Of a DNA stretch of 64,000 nt, positions 33,458-42,640 are shown piece after piece. The DNA comes from G963667675 sp963667675 (lineage in GTDB: Bacteria > Chloroflexota > Dehalococcoidia > Lucifugimonadales > UBA3495): positions 1,736,001 to 1,800,000 of the forward strand of contig OY763929.1 in assembly GCA_963667675.1 (NCBI GenBank), read 5' to 3'. How positions within the stretch are numbered: position 1 is the stretch's first letter; each line of letters opens with the position of its first letter. A program made the translations under genes and the position numbers. The notes beneath the pieces were generated by a model. It did no database searches and was not told the DNA's origin. It saw nothing but the letters and a program-made list of their open reading frames with translations.

Positions 33458-34438
33458 ATGGAGGAAGCTGTCCAGAGGCTCTTAGCCGGAGACCGCCGGA
33501 CTCTTTCCAGGCTCATCACCCTCCTCGAAAAGGGCGACCTCCAAGCAGCAGGGGTTCTGAAATCTATAGACCAGCACACCGGCCGGGCCCACGTTATCGG
33601 CGTCACTGGCCCCTCCGGTGCCGGAAAGAGCACCATCGTCGACCGGCTTACCGATCTTGCGCGTTCCCAAGGTCAGACCGTCGCGATAGTAGGCGTTGAC
33701 CCTACCAGCCCTTTCAGTGGCGGCGCTTTGCTCGGTGACCGCATCAGGATGCAGCGCCATTATTTGGATTCGGGGGTATTCATTCGCAGTGTCGCTTCCA
33801 GAGGACAGGCCGGTGGACTCCCCAGGATTGTCAAAGCCGTTATCCGTCTCCTCGACGCCTCCGGCTCCGACGTCATCCTTGTCGAAACCGTGGGCGTCGG
33901 CCAGTCCGAGTTGGCTATCAGCGACGTCGCCGATACCGTATTGCTCGCCCTCGTGCCAGAGTCGGGAGACGCAATCCAGGCCCTCAAGGCCGGCGTCATG
34001 GAAATCGCCGACATCTTCCTGGTCAACAAGGCCGACCGGAATGGCGCAACCCAAATGGCCGCAACTGTCACCGGCGCTATGCAACTGGCTCCCGGCCAGC
34101 CGGACTGGGTCCCGCCCGTACTGCTCACCGCAGCCCATTCCAGCCAGGGTATCCAGGACCTTTGGGACAAAATCCAGGAGCATCGCGACTACCTGACCTC
34201 GGCCTCGCTCCTGGCCCAACGTCGCGCTCAGCGGCGGCGAATGGAATTTCTTGAGACAGTGGAGGATGAAATGGCTCGCCGCTTTAGGGAACATGTTAAA
34301 CGCGACCCCGCCCTCATAACTGCCTTGACTGAGGTGGCCGAGGGTAAAGCCGAGCCCTTTTCCGCCGCCCTCCGGTTACTTGACTCACGCCGCACTCAGG
34401 CGGACTGGCTCACTCCCCTCTCTACCGGACCCGACTAG
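33458..34438 (+). CDS. meaB: MeaB/ArgK-family GTPase
   Basis: The G3E-type P-loop GTPase has Walker A GPSGAGKST, VDPTSPFSGGALLGDRIRMQ, TVGVGQSE and the base-specificity motif NKAD. MeaB protects and loads the B12-dependent methylmalonyl-CoA mutase. The mutase is not in the window, but the cobalamin uptake genes at 13917-17131 fit a B12-using cell. The 326-aa length from 33458 is typical. Confidence 0.92.
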   Translation: MEEAVQRLLAGDRRTLSRLITLLEKGDLQAAGVLKSIDQHTGRAHVIGVTGPSGAGKSTIVDRLTDLARSQGQTVAIVGVDPTSPFSGGALLGDRIRMQRHYLDSGVFIRSVASRGQAGGLPRIVKAVIRLLDASGSDVILVETVGVGQSELAISDVADTVLLALVPESGDAIQALKAGVMEIADIFLVNKADRNGATQMAATVTGAMQLAPGQPDWVPPVLLTAAHSSQGIQDLWDKIQEHRDYLTSASLLAQRRAQRRRMEFLETVEDEMARRFREHVKRDPALITALTEVAEGKAEPFSAALRLLDSRRTQADWLTPLSTGPD

Positions 34439-34546
34439 CGCTGGCCGCTCTCCACGGTAAGCGCCTCCGCATCCCTTCAAGTCCCCGGTGGTTGGTGCTC
34501 ACCTGCAACCCCATTACACCGCCCTTTTGTTGGCCGGAGAAATATT

Positions 34547-35185
34547 ATGGTTATTCTAGGCGTTGATCTCAGGGCTTCCTCCAAGCATCCCAGTACCGTC
34601 GTCGCCTTGGACCGTGAGTCGTCTATCCTCTTTATGACCTCATTCAGGCACGACGACGAGATCTTCGAGATTGCCCAGACCCACCAACCCGAAATGATAA
34701 CCATCGGAGCCCCCCTCGGTCTCCCCACGGGCATTCATTGCCTGGAAACCTCCTGCTCCTGCTGCAACGGCGCTCCCCGACGCAAGGGGCGCCTCCTCGA
34801 GTTGGAGCTATCCCGCATGGGAATTAGCTGCTTCTTCACCAGCAAGGGTTCCATCATCCGTAGCCTCGTTTACCGTGGCATCGCCCTCAGTCGACGCCTG
34901 CGCCAAGATGGCTTTGACGTTGTTGAAACCTACCCCCACGCCACTAAAGTTATCCTCTTTGGAGACAAGGTGCCCCCCAAGAACAGCGCCGCCAGCGTTG
35001 CCTTCATCAAAAGCCGCATCACTCCCCTGGTCAACGGTCTCAGCCCCCACCTCGATGGCCTCGACCGCAACGGCTGCGACGCTGTCCTCAATGCCTACAC
35101 CGGCTTGCTCCACTCCCAGGACGCCACCGACGTCTTGGGCTCCCCTGAAGAGGGCACCCTCGTCCTGCCCAAGCTGCCTCACTGA
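34547..35185 (+). CDS. DUF429-family predicted nuclease
   Basis: The 212-aa protein begins VILGVDLRASSKHPS, contains ITIGAPLGLP and ends with CDAVLNAYTGLL, the acidic positions of the RNase H-like fold of DUF429. Members are predicted nucleases of unknown substrate. It is preceded by a 108-nt gap and followed by the hpf gene. Confidence 0.75.
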   Translation: MVILGVDLRASSKHPSTVVALDRESSILFMTSFRHDDEIFEIAQTHQPEMITIGAPLGLPTGIHCLETSCSCCNGAPRRKGRLLELELSRMGISCFFTSKGSIIRSLVYRGIALSRRLRQDGFDVVETYPHATKVILFGDKVPPKNSAASVAFIKSRITPLVNGLSPHLDGLDRNGCDAVLNAYTGLLHSQDATDVLGSPEEGTLVLPKLPH

Positions 35186-35275
35186 GCGCCTCACCCGGTC
35201 TTGCCCATCACAGGCTATCCATAACCCGACGCGTCTCTACTTTGCCGTCAACAGGTTCACAGGAGGCTCACAGCA

Positions 35276-35851
35276 TTGGAACTCCAGATACAGGCCAAAA
35301 ACCTGGAACTTAACGACCAGGTACGCAACCACGCTTCCCAGAAGTTGGGCCAACTAGGCCGTCAACTCCCCAGCCTCACTAGCGCCTCCGTCGAACTTGC
35401 CTCCGAACCCACCCGTTCCCAGAAAGACCGCGTCGTCGCCCAGATCACCCTAGACGTCAACGGCGCCATCCTCCGCTCCGAACAGCGCGCCGCCAACACC
35501 CGCTCCGCCATCAACTCCGCCACAGAGGTTCTCTCACGCCTAATTGAACGCTACAAGAGCCGTACCTACCGCAGCGAGCGCCTGCGTAGGCTCCAACCCC
35601 AGCAAGTCGAAGCAGCTTCCGGGACCCTTTCCACAGACTCCACAGATCAAGACGGGGACCCGCTCCCCGACGGCGACTTGGTCCGCATCAAGCGCTTCGA
35701 CATGCCCTCCATGACCGTCGAGGAAGCCGCCGTCCAGATGCAGCTCCTCGGCCACCACTTCTTCATGTTCCTCAACAGCGACACCGATACCCACAACGTC
35801 CTCTACCAACGCCGCGACGGCAACCTCGGCCTAATCCAACCCACCCCCTAA
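35276..35851 (+). CDS. hpf: Ribosome hibernation promoting factor, long form
   Basis: The TTG start at 35276 has AGGAGG about 9 nt upstream. Residues 1-100 (LQIQAKNLELNDQVRNHASQ) are the HPF/RaiA domain that blocks the decoding site. Residues from about 140 (IKRFDMPSMTVEEAAVQMQL) form the dimerisation domain that makes 100S ribosomes in long-form HPF. Length 191 aa is typical of the long form. Confidence 0.95.
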   Translation: MELQIQAKNLELNDQVRNHASQKLGQLGRQLPSLTSASVELASEPTRSQKDRVVAQITLDVNGAILRSEQRAANTRSAINSATEVLSRLIERYKSRTYRSERLRRLQPQQVEAASGTLSTDSTDQDGDPLPDGDLVRIKRFDMPSMTVEEAAVQMQLLGHHFFMFLNSDTDTHNVLYQRRDGNLGLIQPTP

Positions 35852-35906
35852 CCAACACCCCAACTCGTCATCCCTCGCCCCCAACCAGTCACCCCCCACC
35901 ACCAAC

Positions 35907-35945
35907 TGTCATTCCGAGGAGCCTGCGATGAGGAATCTAAAGTCC
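35907..35945. repeat. Family B dispersed repeat
   Basis: TGTCATTCCGAGGAGCCTGC and GAGGAATCTAAAGTCCCTCC mark a family B copy. It lies in the gap 35852-36171, just before the IS110 element. Confidence 0.8.
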
Positions 35946-36002
35946 CTCCCCACCACTTACGTCATACCCACGCGCTTAGGTTGCCCGCTCGCCCTTGTAT
36001 CT

Positions 36003-36171
36003 TAAACATGGACGTGACAGACCGTTTCGTCCTAGGTCTTGCAGACCGTGGCTCAGCAGGGTCGTCACGTCCTGCCTGCTCAGAGCCCGAACAGTTGACT
36101 GGGCAGTGGAGCCCGAATTAGGCAAGGATGGGCCAGAGTTAGGGAGAGACATCTTTGGAGGAGGTGGATGT
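36003..36171 (+). ncRNA. Candidate bridge-RNA region at the IS110 left end
   Basis: IS110 elements related to IS621 encode a bridge RNA in the non-coding left end. The 170 nt before the transposase have no gene and contain complementary segments such as AGCAGG with CCTGCCTGCT around 36056-36083. The exact element border and RNA fold cannot be set by eye; without a working transposase it may be a relic. Confidence 0.35.
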
Positions 36172-37100
36172 ATGAACCAAGAATCCTTGTTGTTCGTTGG
36201 CATAGATGTATCCAAGGACCGCTTGGATGTGGCGGTGCGGCCTACCGGTGAGGCCTGGCAGGTCTCCCACGACGCCCTGGGGATCAGCCGACTGGTGGAA
36301 CGTCTTGGGGAATTGGCGCCCCAATTGGTGGTGCTGGAAGCTACCGGTGGAATAGAAATGGCCCTGGCGGGAGAACTGGCCAGCTCCCGACTGGCTATAG
36401 CAGTAGTTAATCCCAGGCAGGTGCGGGACTTCGCCAGGGCAGCCGGGAAACTGGCCAAAACCGATGCTTTGGACGCCCACGCCCTGGCCCACTTTGCCCA
36501 GGCCATGCGTCCGGTCTCCAGGCCACTGCCCAATACCGACACCCAGGAATTGAAGGCCCTGGTCGCCCGAAGACGCCAACTGGTGGAGATGATCACCGCA
36601 GAGAAGAACCGCTCCAAGACTGCCACTAGGCGTATACGCCCCAAGGTCCAGGAACACATCCTTTGGCTGGAAGATAATCTGAAGGGTCTGGACCAGGACT
36701 TGGGAGACTTCATCCGCTCCTCCCCCATGTGGAAGGACAAAGACCAGTTGCTAAGAAGCGCTCCCGGTGTGGGGCCGGTGCTATCCATGACGCTGTTGTC
36801 CGACCTGCCGGAACTGGGCGCCTTGAACCGTGGCGAGATCGCCGCTCTGGTGGGCGTGGCGCCCTGAAGGGAAAACGCAAGGTGTGGGGCGGGCGCAGCC
36901 AGGTGCGGGCCGCACTCTACATGGCGACCTTGGTGGCCACCAGGTACAACCCGGTCCTGCGGGCCTTCTACCAGCGTCTGTGCGACGCCGGCAAACCCAA
37001 GAAAGTGGCCATCACCGCCTGCATGCGCAAGCTGCTTACCATACTCAACGTCATGGTCAAACATAATCGCCATTGGAACCCTATCGTTCAGAACTCTTGA
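36172..37100 (+). pseudogene. IS110-family transposase, frameshifted by an internal deletion
   Basis: The ATG at 36172 opens an IS110 recombinase: DEDD residues are in GIDVSKDR, VLEATGG and KTDALDAHAL, and APGVGPVLSMTLL begins the C-terminal part. The frame ends at 36867 right after ALVGVAP. In the +1 frame it continues with LKGKRKVWGGRSQVRAALYM to the stop at 37100. The usual NRDSG block, which carries the catalytic serine, is missing, so a deletion of about 20 nt removed it and shifted the frame. The protein cannot be an active recombinase. Confidence 0.88.
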
Positions 37101-37119
37101 CATTCAAGACAGTTGCTGA

Positions 37120-37379
37120 GCCTGTCCTGAGGCTCTCGAAGGGCGCACGGCGCACCAGCCATGCCTAACCCATCCTTCCGCTCCCCCAACCCAGCATCCC
37201 CGCCCCCAACCCGTCTTTCCCGCGCAGGCGGGAATCTAAAGTCCCTCGCCACGATACAGGTCATGCCCCCGCATACCCCGCACCCAACCCGTCCTTCCCA
37301 CGCACGCAAGACTATTACCTAGGCCAGAGCCGAGGCTGTCCGCTCGCCCTGAGGGAAATCGAAGGGCGCACGTACAGCC
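37120..37379. repeat. Dispersed repeats A (partial), C and A
   Basis: A partial family A core lies at 37120-37146, a family C unit at 37211-37250 (TTTCCCGCGCAGGCGGGAAT) and a full family A palindrome at 37334-37379. The C-to-A stretch aligns over about 170 bp with 39866-40037, so it is one composite element. The gap 37101-37487 has no gene. Confidence 0.8.
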
Positions 37380-37403
37380 GCCGTTGCGCCACACCCCCCC
37401 CAC

Positions 37404-37448
37404 AAAAAAGGCCGGGCGCCCTCCCCGTTCTGGGAAGACCGCCCGGCC
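37404..37448 (-). terminator. Intrinsic terminator of the nfeD-slipin operon
   Basis: On the minus strand a 9-bp stem GGCCGGGCG/CGCCCGGCC is followed directly by TTTTTT (37409-37404). It lies 40 nt after the slipin stop. Confidence 0.85.
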
Positions 37449-37487
37449 TGACTATCCCTACCGGCCGCTGTTCAGCGAATCCCCACT

Positions 37488-38369
37488 TCAGCCGCCCTCT
37501 TCCTTGCCGTCCCCTCCGCCATCCTGCCCTCGGCTGCCTCCCATTCCCAGGAACGGCGACAGCATCGACGTGAACTCCATCGGGAATATCCACTTCGTCG
37601 ACGGGCTCTCCCCCAACGACTTCAGGGTTTCGAAATACTGTAAGCTCATCGTCTTCGAGTCCACTGTATTGGCCACACGGTAAATCCGGTCCAACGCCCC
37701 GCTGAACCCCTCGGCCCGCAGAATCGCCGCCTGCTGGTCACCTTCTGCCTGCAGAATCTCCGACTGGCGCTGCCCCTCCGCTTGAAGGATCGCCGCCTGC
37801 TTTTCGCCCTCGGCCCTGTTGATTTGGGCCTGCCTTTGGCCCTCCGACTCAGTGATTTCAGCCGTCTTTATGGCCTCAGCCGACTTCTCCCGCTCCATGG
37901 CCGCTTTGACCCCCGGCGGCGGGTCGATTTCGTTGATTTCAACCTGGGAAACCTTCACCCCCCATCGCTCGGTAACTTCATCCATCCTGACCTGCAGTTG
38001 GTCCCGGATTTTCTCCCGCTCCGCCAGTGCTTCAGACAGGGTAGTGGCGCCGACCACTGCGCGCAGGGTGGCGAAGGCCAGGTTCACCACCGCCAGCTCG
38101 AAGTTTTGGACCTCCAGCACCGCTCTTTCGGCCATGTCCTCCAGCACCCGGTAGTAGATGACGAAGTCCATGTCCACCACCACGTTGTCCGAGGTGATGT
38201 ACTTCTGGGTAGGCACTCTGGCAACCCGCTCCCGCAGGTCCACCTTTGTCCCGTTGTATACGATGGGAATCAAAAAATGAAACCCTGGTCGTCTGAGGCC
38301 GACATAGGTGCCGAACCTCTGGACCACCATCCTCTGGTACTGCTGCACGATTACTATTCCAGCCGACAT
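37488..38369 (-). CDS. Slipin/stomatin-like SPFH protein
   Basis: From the ATG at 38369 (AGGAGG 5 nt upstream) the 293-aa protein has the SPFH core RFGTYVGLRRPGFHFLIPIV, ITSDNVVVDMDFVIYYRV and WGVKVSQVEINEIDPPPGV. A charged coiled coil with repeats of AEGEKQAAILQAEGQRQ follows. The N-terminal membrane helix of typical stomatins is reduced to a short hydrophobic stretch. Such proteins form membrane-associated rings and pair with NfeD, as here. Confidence 0.92.
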   Translation of the reverse strand: MSAGIVIVQQYQRMVVQRFGTYVGLRRPGFHFLIPIVYNGTKVDLRERVARVPTQKYITSDNVVVDMDFVIYYRVLEDMAERAVLEVQNFELAVVNLAFATLRAVVGATTLSEALAEREKIRDQLQVRMDEVTERWGVKVSQVEINEIDPPPGVKAAMEREKSAEAIKTAEITESEGQRQAQINRAEGEKQAAILQAEGQRQSEILQAEGDQQAAILRAEGFSGALDRIYRVANTVDSKTMSLQYFETLKSLGESPSTKWIFPMEFTSMLSPFLGMGGSRGQDGGGDGKEEGG

Positions 38370-38400
38370 ACATGCCTCCTCATTATTCAGCCAGGTTTCT

Positions 38401-39738
38401 TCATTCTTTTTCTGGCTCCAGTCGCGCAACGGTCAAGATCAGTCCGTCAACCTTGCGCACTTCGACCGTCTCCCCTTCGTTTATCACGTTACCATCCAGG
38501 CTAGTCGCTGTCCAGGTTTCGTTGCTTACTCTCACCGCACCCCTGGGCGCAAGCGTTGCCGTCACGGTCCCCTTCATTCCCTCCAGTGGTTCCCTCGTTG
38601 GCGTCCGGCCTCCCCGCCTCGACTGGTAAATCATCCACACCGTCGTCCCCAGCGTCAGCGCCAACGCCCCCGACACCCCGCCCACCAGCCAGCGGTTCAC
38701 CTGCGTCGGCGGCATCACCGGCGTATCGCCTCCAAACAGTATCACCGCGCCTACTATGAAACTCACGATTGCCCCAACTCCCAGCACCCCGAATCCCGCC
38801 ACCAGTATCTCCAGCGCCGCCAGCGCGAACGCCAGCAGCAAAAAAGCCACACCGGCCCAACTCACCGGAAGGTTTCCGAACGCCAGGAACGCCAGCAGCA
38901 GCGCAATCACCCCGACCACCCCCGGCGCAATCAGTCCAGGGTTGAACAGTTCTATGACTATTCCCAGACCCCCTATCGAAAACAAAATGAACGATACGTT
39001 GGGGTCGGAAATGAACTCCAGGAAGTTTTCTAAGAGGTTCTTGTTAAGCCTCCGCTCCGTCAGTCCCTCCGTCTCCAGCGTATGCGTCCCCGAAGTAGTC
39101 TCCACCACCCGGCCGTCCAGTTGCCCCAGCAGGTCTTCTAAGTCGTCTGCGATAAAGTCCACCACGTTGAGGTCAACCGCCTCTATCGCGCTGAACGACG
39201 CCGCCTCCCGCACCGTCTTCTCCAGCGCATCCTCGTTCCGCCCTCGTTCCTGTGCTATGCTGCGGATGAACGCCGCCGTATCGTTCTCCACCTTGCTCGC
39301 CAGCGTATCCTCCAGGTCCTCCCCGGTGCCCGAAACCGGCGTCGCCGCCCCTATGTTCGTCCCCGGCGCCATCACCGCAAAATGCCCCGCTGCCGCTATG
39401 AACGTCCCTGCCGACCCCGCCTGCGCTCCCCGTGGCGACACATAGACCGCCACCGGCACCGGGGAGCCCAGCAACTCCTCCACGATGTTCCGCGTCGAGT
39501 CCAGGAGACCCCCGGGCGTGTCCAACTCCACCACCAGCAGCAGCGCTCCCTCCTCCTCCACCTTGCCCACGGCCCGGCCGATAAACCGCTCCTTCACCCC
39601 GTTGATAGTCCCCTCCACCCTGATAGCCACCACCCCCGGCTCTTCCCCCTGCGCCGCCGCCCGGCCCAACAACGGCCCTGCCGCCGCCAGCAGCATCAGC
39701 CCCAGGCAAAAAACTCTAAACGCCCCAGCCATCCTCAT
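38401..39738 (-). CDS. NfeD-family membrane-bound serine protease (ClpP-like)
   Basis: The 445-aa protein has a signal peptide (to about residue 30), a ClpP-class protease domain with LDTPGGLLDSTRNIV and the catalytic Ser in RGAQAGSAGTFIAAAG. Four to six membrane helices (about 245-365) and a C-terminal OB-fold domain (MKGTVTATLAPRGAVRV) follow. It is the long NfeD1b form. It is encoded 31 nt upstream of its usual partner, the slipin, and probably cleaves membrane-associated substrates including slipin. Confidence 0.93.
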   Translation of the reverse strand: MRMAGAFRVFCLGLMLLAAAGPLLGRAAAQGEEPGVVAIRVEGTINGVKERFIGRAVGKVEEEGALLLVVELDTPGGLLDSTRNIVEELLGSPVPVAVYVSPRGAQAGSAGTFIAAAGHFAVMAPGTNIGAATPVSGTGEDLEDTLASKVENDTAAFIRSIAQERGRNEDALEKTVREAASFSAIEAVDLNVVDFIADDLEDLLGQLDGRVVETTSGTHTLETEGLTERRLNKNLLENFLEFISDPNVSFILFSIGGLGIVIELFNPGLIAPGVVGVIALLLAFLAFGNLPVSWAGVAFLLLAFALAALEILVAGFGVLGVGAIVSFIVGAVILFGGDTPVMPPTQVNRWLVGGVSGALALTLGTTVWMIYQSRRGGRTPTREPLEGMKGTVTATLAPRGAVRVSNETWTATSLDGNVINEGETVEVRKVDGLILTVARLEPEKE

Positions 39739-39791
39739 AACCCTATGGTATCACCCCACCCCCACCCGTCATCCCCGCGCTCGCGCCACCC

Positions 39792-40037
39792 CGTCATTCC
39801 CCGAGCGCAGCCGAGGAATCTAAAAACCTTCGCTACCACCCAGGTCTTGTCCTCACACCCTCCACCCGTCATTCCCGTGCAGACGGGAATCTAAAATCCC
39901 CCGCTGCCACCCAGTTCATGCTCCCTCACATACCACGCACCCAACCCGTCCTTGCCCAGCACCAAGACTAATCTATGGCCTGCGTCTAGGCTGTCCGTTC
40001 GCCCTGAGGCTCTCGAAGGGCGAACCCGCACCCAGCC
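39792..40037. repeat. Dispersed repeat cluster B, C, A
   Basis: Family B at 39792-39841, C at 39866-39900 and A with core at 39998-40024 (loop GAGGCTCTCGA) occur in the same order as between hisC and hisB. The gap 39739-40054 contains nothing else. Confidence 0.85.
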
Positions 40038-40054
40038 ACGCTCCTCCTCTACCC

Positions 40055-41065
40055 CTACGGGTTCAACTCCCTATTCGGATAAGCATCCACCCCGTGCCTC
40101 GCAAAAACCTCGTCTATCCTCCGCAAGTCCTCCCCCGAAAGCGCCCAGCCCAAAAACCCCAAATTCTCCTCCAGTTCCGCAACCGTCAAGCTCCCCACCA
40201 ACGCTACATCCACCGCGCCAGACGACAAGGCCCATCGTATCGCCAGCTGCGCCATCGTCTTCCCCCGATTCTCCGCGATGGGCTTCAAGTCCTCCACCAG
40301 CTTCACGTACCGTTCCCTGCGGTCATGCTCCAATATCCCCGCCTCCCAGTCTGGGCTGCCGCCCCTGTCCCGATAATCGTCCCCTCCAAACCTCGTGTCG
40401 GCCTTCCACGTGCCCGAAAGCATCCCGAACCCCATAGTCCCCCAGATCATCACGCCGATGCCCCGCTCCCGGCAATACGGAAAAACGTCCAACTCCCTCC
40501 GCCGGTCCAGCATGTTGTAGTCATACTGCACCACATACACCCGCCTCGCCGCTTCGCATTCCTTTAGTTGGTCCAGCGTAAAGTTCGACACCCCAATCGC
40601 CCGCACCTTCCCTGCCCGCACCGCCGTATCCATCGCCTCCATCGTCTCCTCGAAGGGCGTATAAACGTCCGGCGCATGCACTTGCAGCACGTCTATGTAG
40701 TCCGTCTGCAGCCGCTGCAGGCTCCGCTCTACCAGGGGCAGAATCGCCTCCCTCCTGCCGTCCCGGCCGCCCGGCCTGCCCGCCTGCGAGCCCTCGAACC
40801 CCAGTCCGCACATCGTCACCACCACCACGTCCTTGCGCCGCGCGCCCAAGGCCCTGCCCAGCATGATTTCCGAGTCTCCCGATGCGTAGTGCGGAGCCGT
40901 ATGAAAGCAGGTGATTCCAGAGTCGATAGCCCGGTTCACCATGGCGCTCATGTGGCCGATGTACTCTTCGCCCCACGGCTCTCGATTCGGCTTCGTATAG
41001 TCGAAACACCCAAACCCCAGCGCCGAAGTCGTCAGACCCGTCGGCCCCAGTTTCCGATATTCCAT
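40055..41065 (-). CDS. Aldo/keto reductase-family protein with altered catalytic residues
   Basis: From the ATG at 41065 the 336-aa protein begins MEYRKLGPTGLTTSALGFGC and has the AKR barrel motifs LQTDYIDVLQVHAPD, AIGVSNFTLDQLKEC and the C-terminal MAQLAIRWALSSGAVDVALVG. Of the catalytic tetrad Asp-Tyr-Lys-His, the Tyr (PHYASGDSE) and His (QVHAPD) are present. The Asp position reads His (FHTAP for FDTAP) and the Lys position reads Met (VVTMCG for sK). It may therefore not be a normal NADPH reductase. A long upstream frame to 41236 is not likely part of it. Confidence 0.85.
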   Translation of the reverse strand: MEYRKLGPTGLTTSALGFGCFDYTKPNREPWGEEYIGHMSAMVNRAIDSGITCFHTAPHYASGDSEIMLGRALGARRKDVVVVTMCGLGFEGSQAGRPGGRDGRREAILPLVERSLQRLQTDYIDVLQVHAPDVYTPFEETMEAMDTAVRAGKVRAIGVSNFTLDQLKECEAARRVYVVQYDYNMLDRRRELDVFPYCRERGIGVMIWGTMGFGMLSGTWKADTRFGGDDYRDRGGSPDWEAGILEHDRRERYVKLVEDLKPIAENRGKTMAQLAIRWALSSGAVDVALVGSLTVAELEENLGFLGWALSGEDLRRIDEVFARHGVDAYPNRELNP

Positions 41066-41220
41066 TGGTCGATACCTCCTACCTGCCGCCGGGAAATCCC
41101 AGCAAAACCCCGTCACGCCCAAGCTCCCTGGACCCGCCGCAGTATACCGTCGATAGACTTGACATAAAAGAATCGGCCGGAGTCCGCACCCACATGCTCG
41201 CCGATTCGGTCCCTGCCCTT

Positions 41221-41345
41221 GGAGACCTTTGCACATCCGTGATTCTCCCGCGCCAAGACCATTACATAGGTCCGGCCGAGGCTGTCCGTTCGTCCTGAGG
41301 GAAATCGAAGGGGGAACGGACAGCCGGGGTTACGCAAAGGTCTCC
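41221..41345. repeat. Family A repeat with an outer 12-bp inverted repeat
   Basis: The inner palindrome is 41280-41325. An outer perfect pair GGAGACCTTTGC (41221-41232) and GCAAAGGTCTCC (41334-41345) encloses it, giving a 125-bp element. It lies in the gap 41066-41472, which has no gene. Confidence 0.85.
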
Positions 41346-41472
41346 GCTTGCGTGGCAATCATCGCAGATGGTACAAAGTCCGTCACGGGACCGCCGCCCC
41401 GTGGTAAGCTAGCGGGCGGTTCGGCTTTACCCATCTAACCGAAAATGGACGGCTAATCAGGGAGTAAAAGCG

Positions 41473-42240
41473 ATGGCAGGTATGTTGGAAGGCAAGATTT
41501 CGCTGGTCACCGGCGCAGCGTCGGGCATTGGCCGAGCTACGTCGCTGGTCATGTCCCGCGAGGGCGCCACGGTGGTGGTGTCCGACATCGACGCTGCCGG
41601 CGCCGAGGAAACTCTGCGCTCCATCCAGGCCGCTGGCGGCGACGGAATGTTCTTCCGCGCCGATGTATCGCGTTCAGACGACGTGGCCTCGCTGGTCGAG
41701 AAAGTAGTGTCGGCTTACGGACGGCTGGACTGTGCCTTCAACAACGCCGGCGTAGAGGGCCAAATGACCGAACGTCTCCACGAGTACCCGAAAGACGATT
41801 GGGATCGGGTCATCGAAATCAACCTCACGGGCGTGTGGCTCTGCATGAAGCACGAAATTCCGCAGATGCTGCACCAGGGCGGCGGCGCTATCGTCAACAC
41901 TGCGTCAGCTGGAGGGTTGATCGGCGCCAGGCGGATGGCGGCCTATATCGCCAGCAAGCACGCGGTGGTGGGGCTGTCCAAGACCGCCGCGCTGGAATAC
42001 GCCCTCGACGGCATCCGGGTCAACGCTGTCTGCCCCGGCATGACCGACACGCCCTTGATGGGCCGCCTCCTCACCGACCGCGAGCAGGATTCCGAGGCTG
42101 ACATTCCGTCCCGCCAACCCATCGGCAGGCTGGGAAAGCCGGAAGAAATAGCCGAATCCGTGACCTGGCTCTGCTCCGACGCGGCATCTTTCGTCACCGG
42201 CCTGGCCATGTCAGTCGACGGCGGCCTCACCGCCCAGTAA
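41473..42240 (+). CDS. SDR-family oxidoreductase
   Basis: The 255-aa protein has all classical SDR motifs: TGAASGIG, NNAGVEG, Ser in NTASAGG and YIASK, plus PCxxV-like VCPGMTDTPL and DGGLTAQ at the end. It resembles glucose/cyclohexanol-type dehydrogenases, but the substrate is unknown. The ATG at 41473 has GGGAG 11 nt upstream. It stands alone between repeats and converges on the defence operon. Confidence 0.92.
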   Translation: MAGMLEGKISLVTGAASGIGRATSLVMSREGATVVVSDIDAAGAEETLRSIQAAGGDGMFFRADVSRSDDVASLVEKVVSAYGRLDCAFNNAGVEGQMTERLHEYPKDDWDRVIEINLTGVWLCMKHEIPQMLHQGGGAIVNTASAGGLIGARRMAAYIASKHAVVGLSKTAALEYALDGIRVNAVCPGMTDTPLMGRLLTDREQDSEADIPSRQPIGRLGKPEEIAESVTWLCSDAASFVTGLAMSVDGGLTAQ

Positions 42241-42285
42241 CCTACTCAACCCATCCGCCCCCTCATCTTCGGCCGTCCGCTCCTC

Positions 42286-42360
42286 CATCTTCTTCACCCA
42301 CTCGCCCCCTCACCTTCTTCACCCGTTCGCCCTTTCATCTTCTTCACCCGTTCGCCCTGA
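42286..42360. repeat. Three tandem 25-bp units
   Basis: Units 42286-42310, 42311-42335 and 42336-42360 share CWYCTTCTTCACCCGTTCGC-like sequence. The last unit runs into a family A core (42351-42376). The gap 42241-42640 also holds a family B copy at 42522-42553 and no gene. Confidence 0.8.
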
Positions 42361-42521
42361 GGCTCTCGAAGGGCGCCAATAACCAACTGTAGGGGTAGGC
42401 CTTGTGCCTACCCTCCACTTTCCGCCCATCACCTCGGCATCCCACGCCCGTCCCTAGCCATCCCTGTGCTGCGCCCCCGTCATTTCAGTGCCTTTCCCTT
42501 GCCATTCCAGTGCCTTTCCCC

Positions 42522-42553
42522 TGTCATTCCGAGCTCAGCCGAGGAATCTAAAA
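42522..42553. repeat. Family B dispersed repeat
   Basis: TGTCATTCCGAGCTCAGCCG followed by AGGAATCTAAAAG matches the family B core. It is about 90 nt from the end of the defence operon. Confidence 0.8.
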
Positions 42554-42640
42554 GCCCATGCCCCCAACTCCCTGACTGAACCTTGGACCAACCCAAGCTC
42601 ACGCCCCATGCCCATCTGTTCGCCTCCGGTAAGCCGTAAT

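Noticed and set aside
35976..37103. Minus-strand frame of 375 codons over the IS110 element
   Set aside because: It is antisense to the transposase, whose motifs are clear; no protein family is recognised in the antisense frame.
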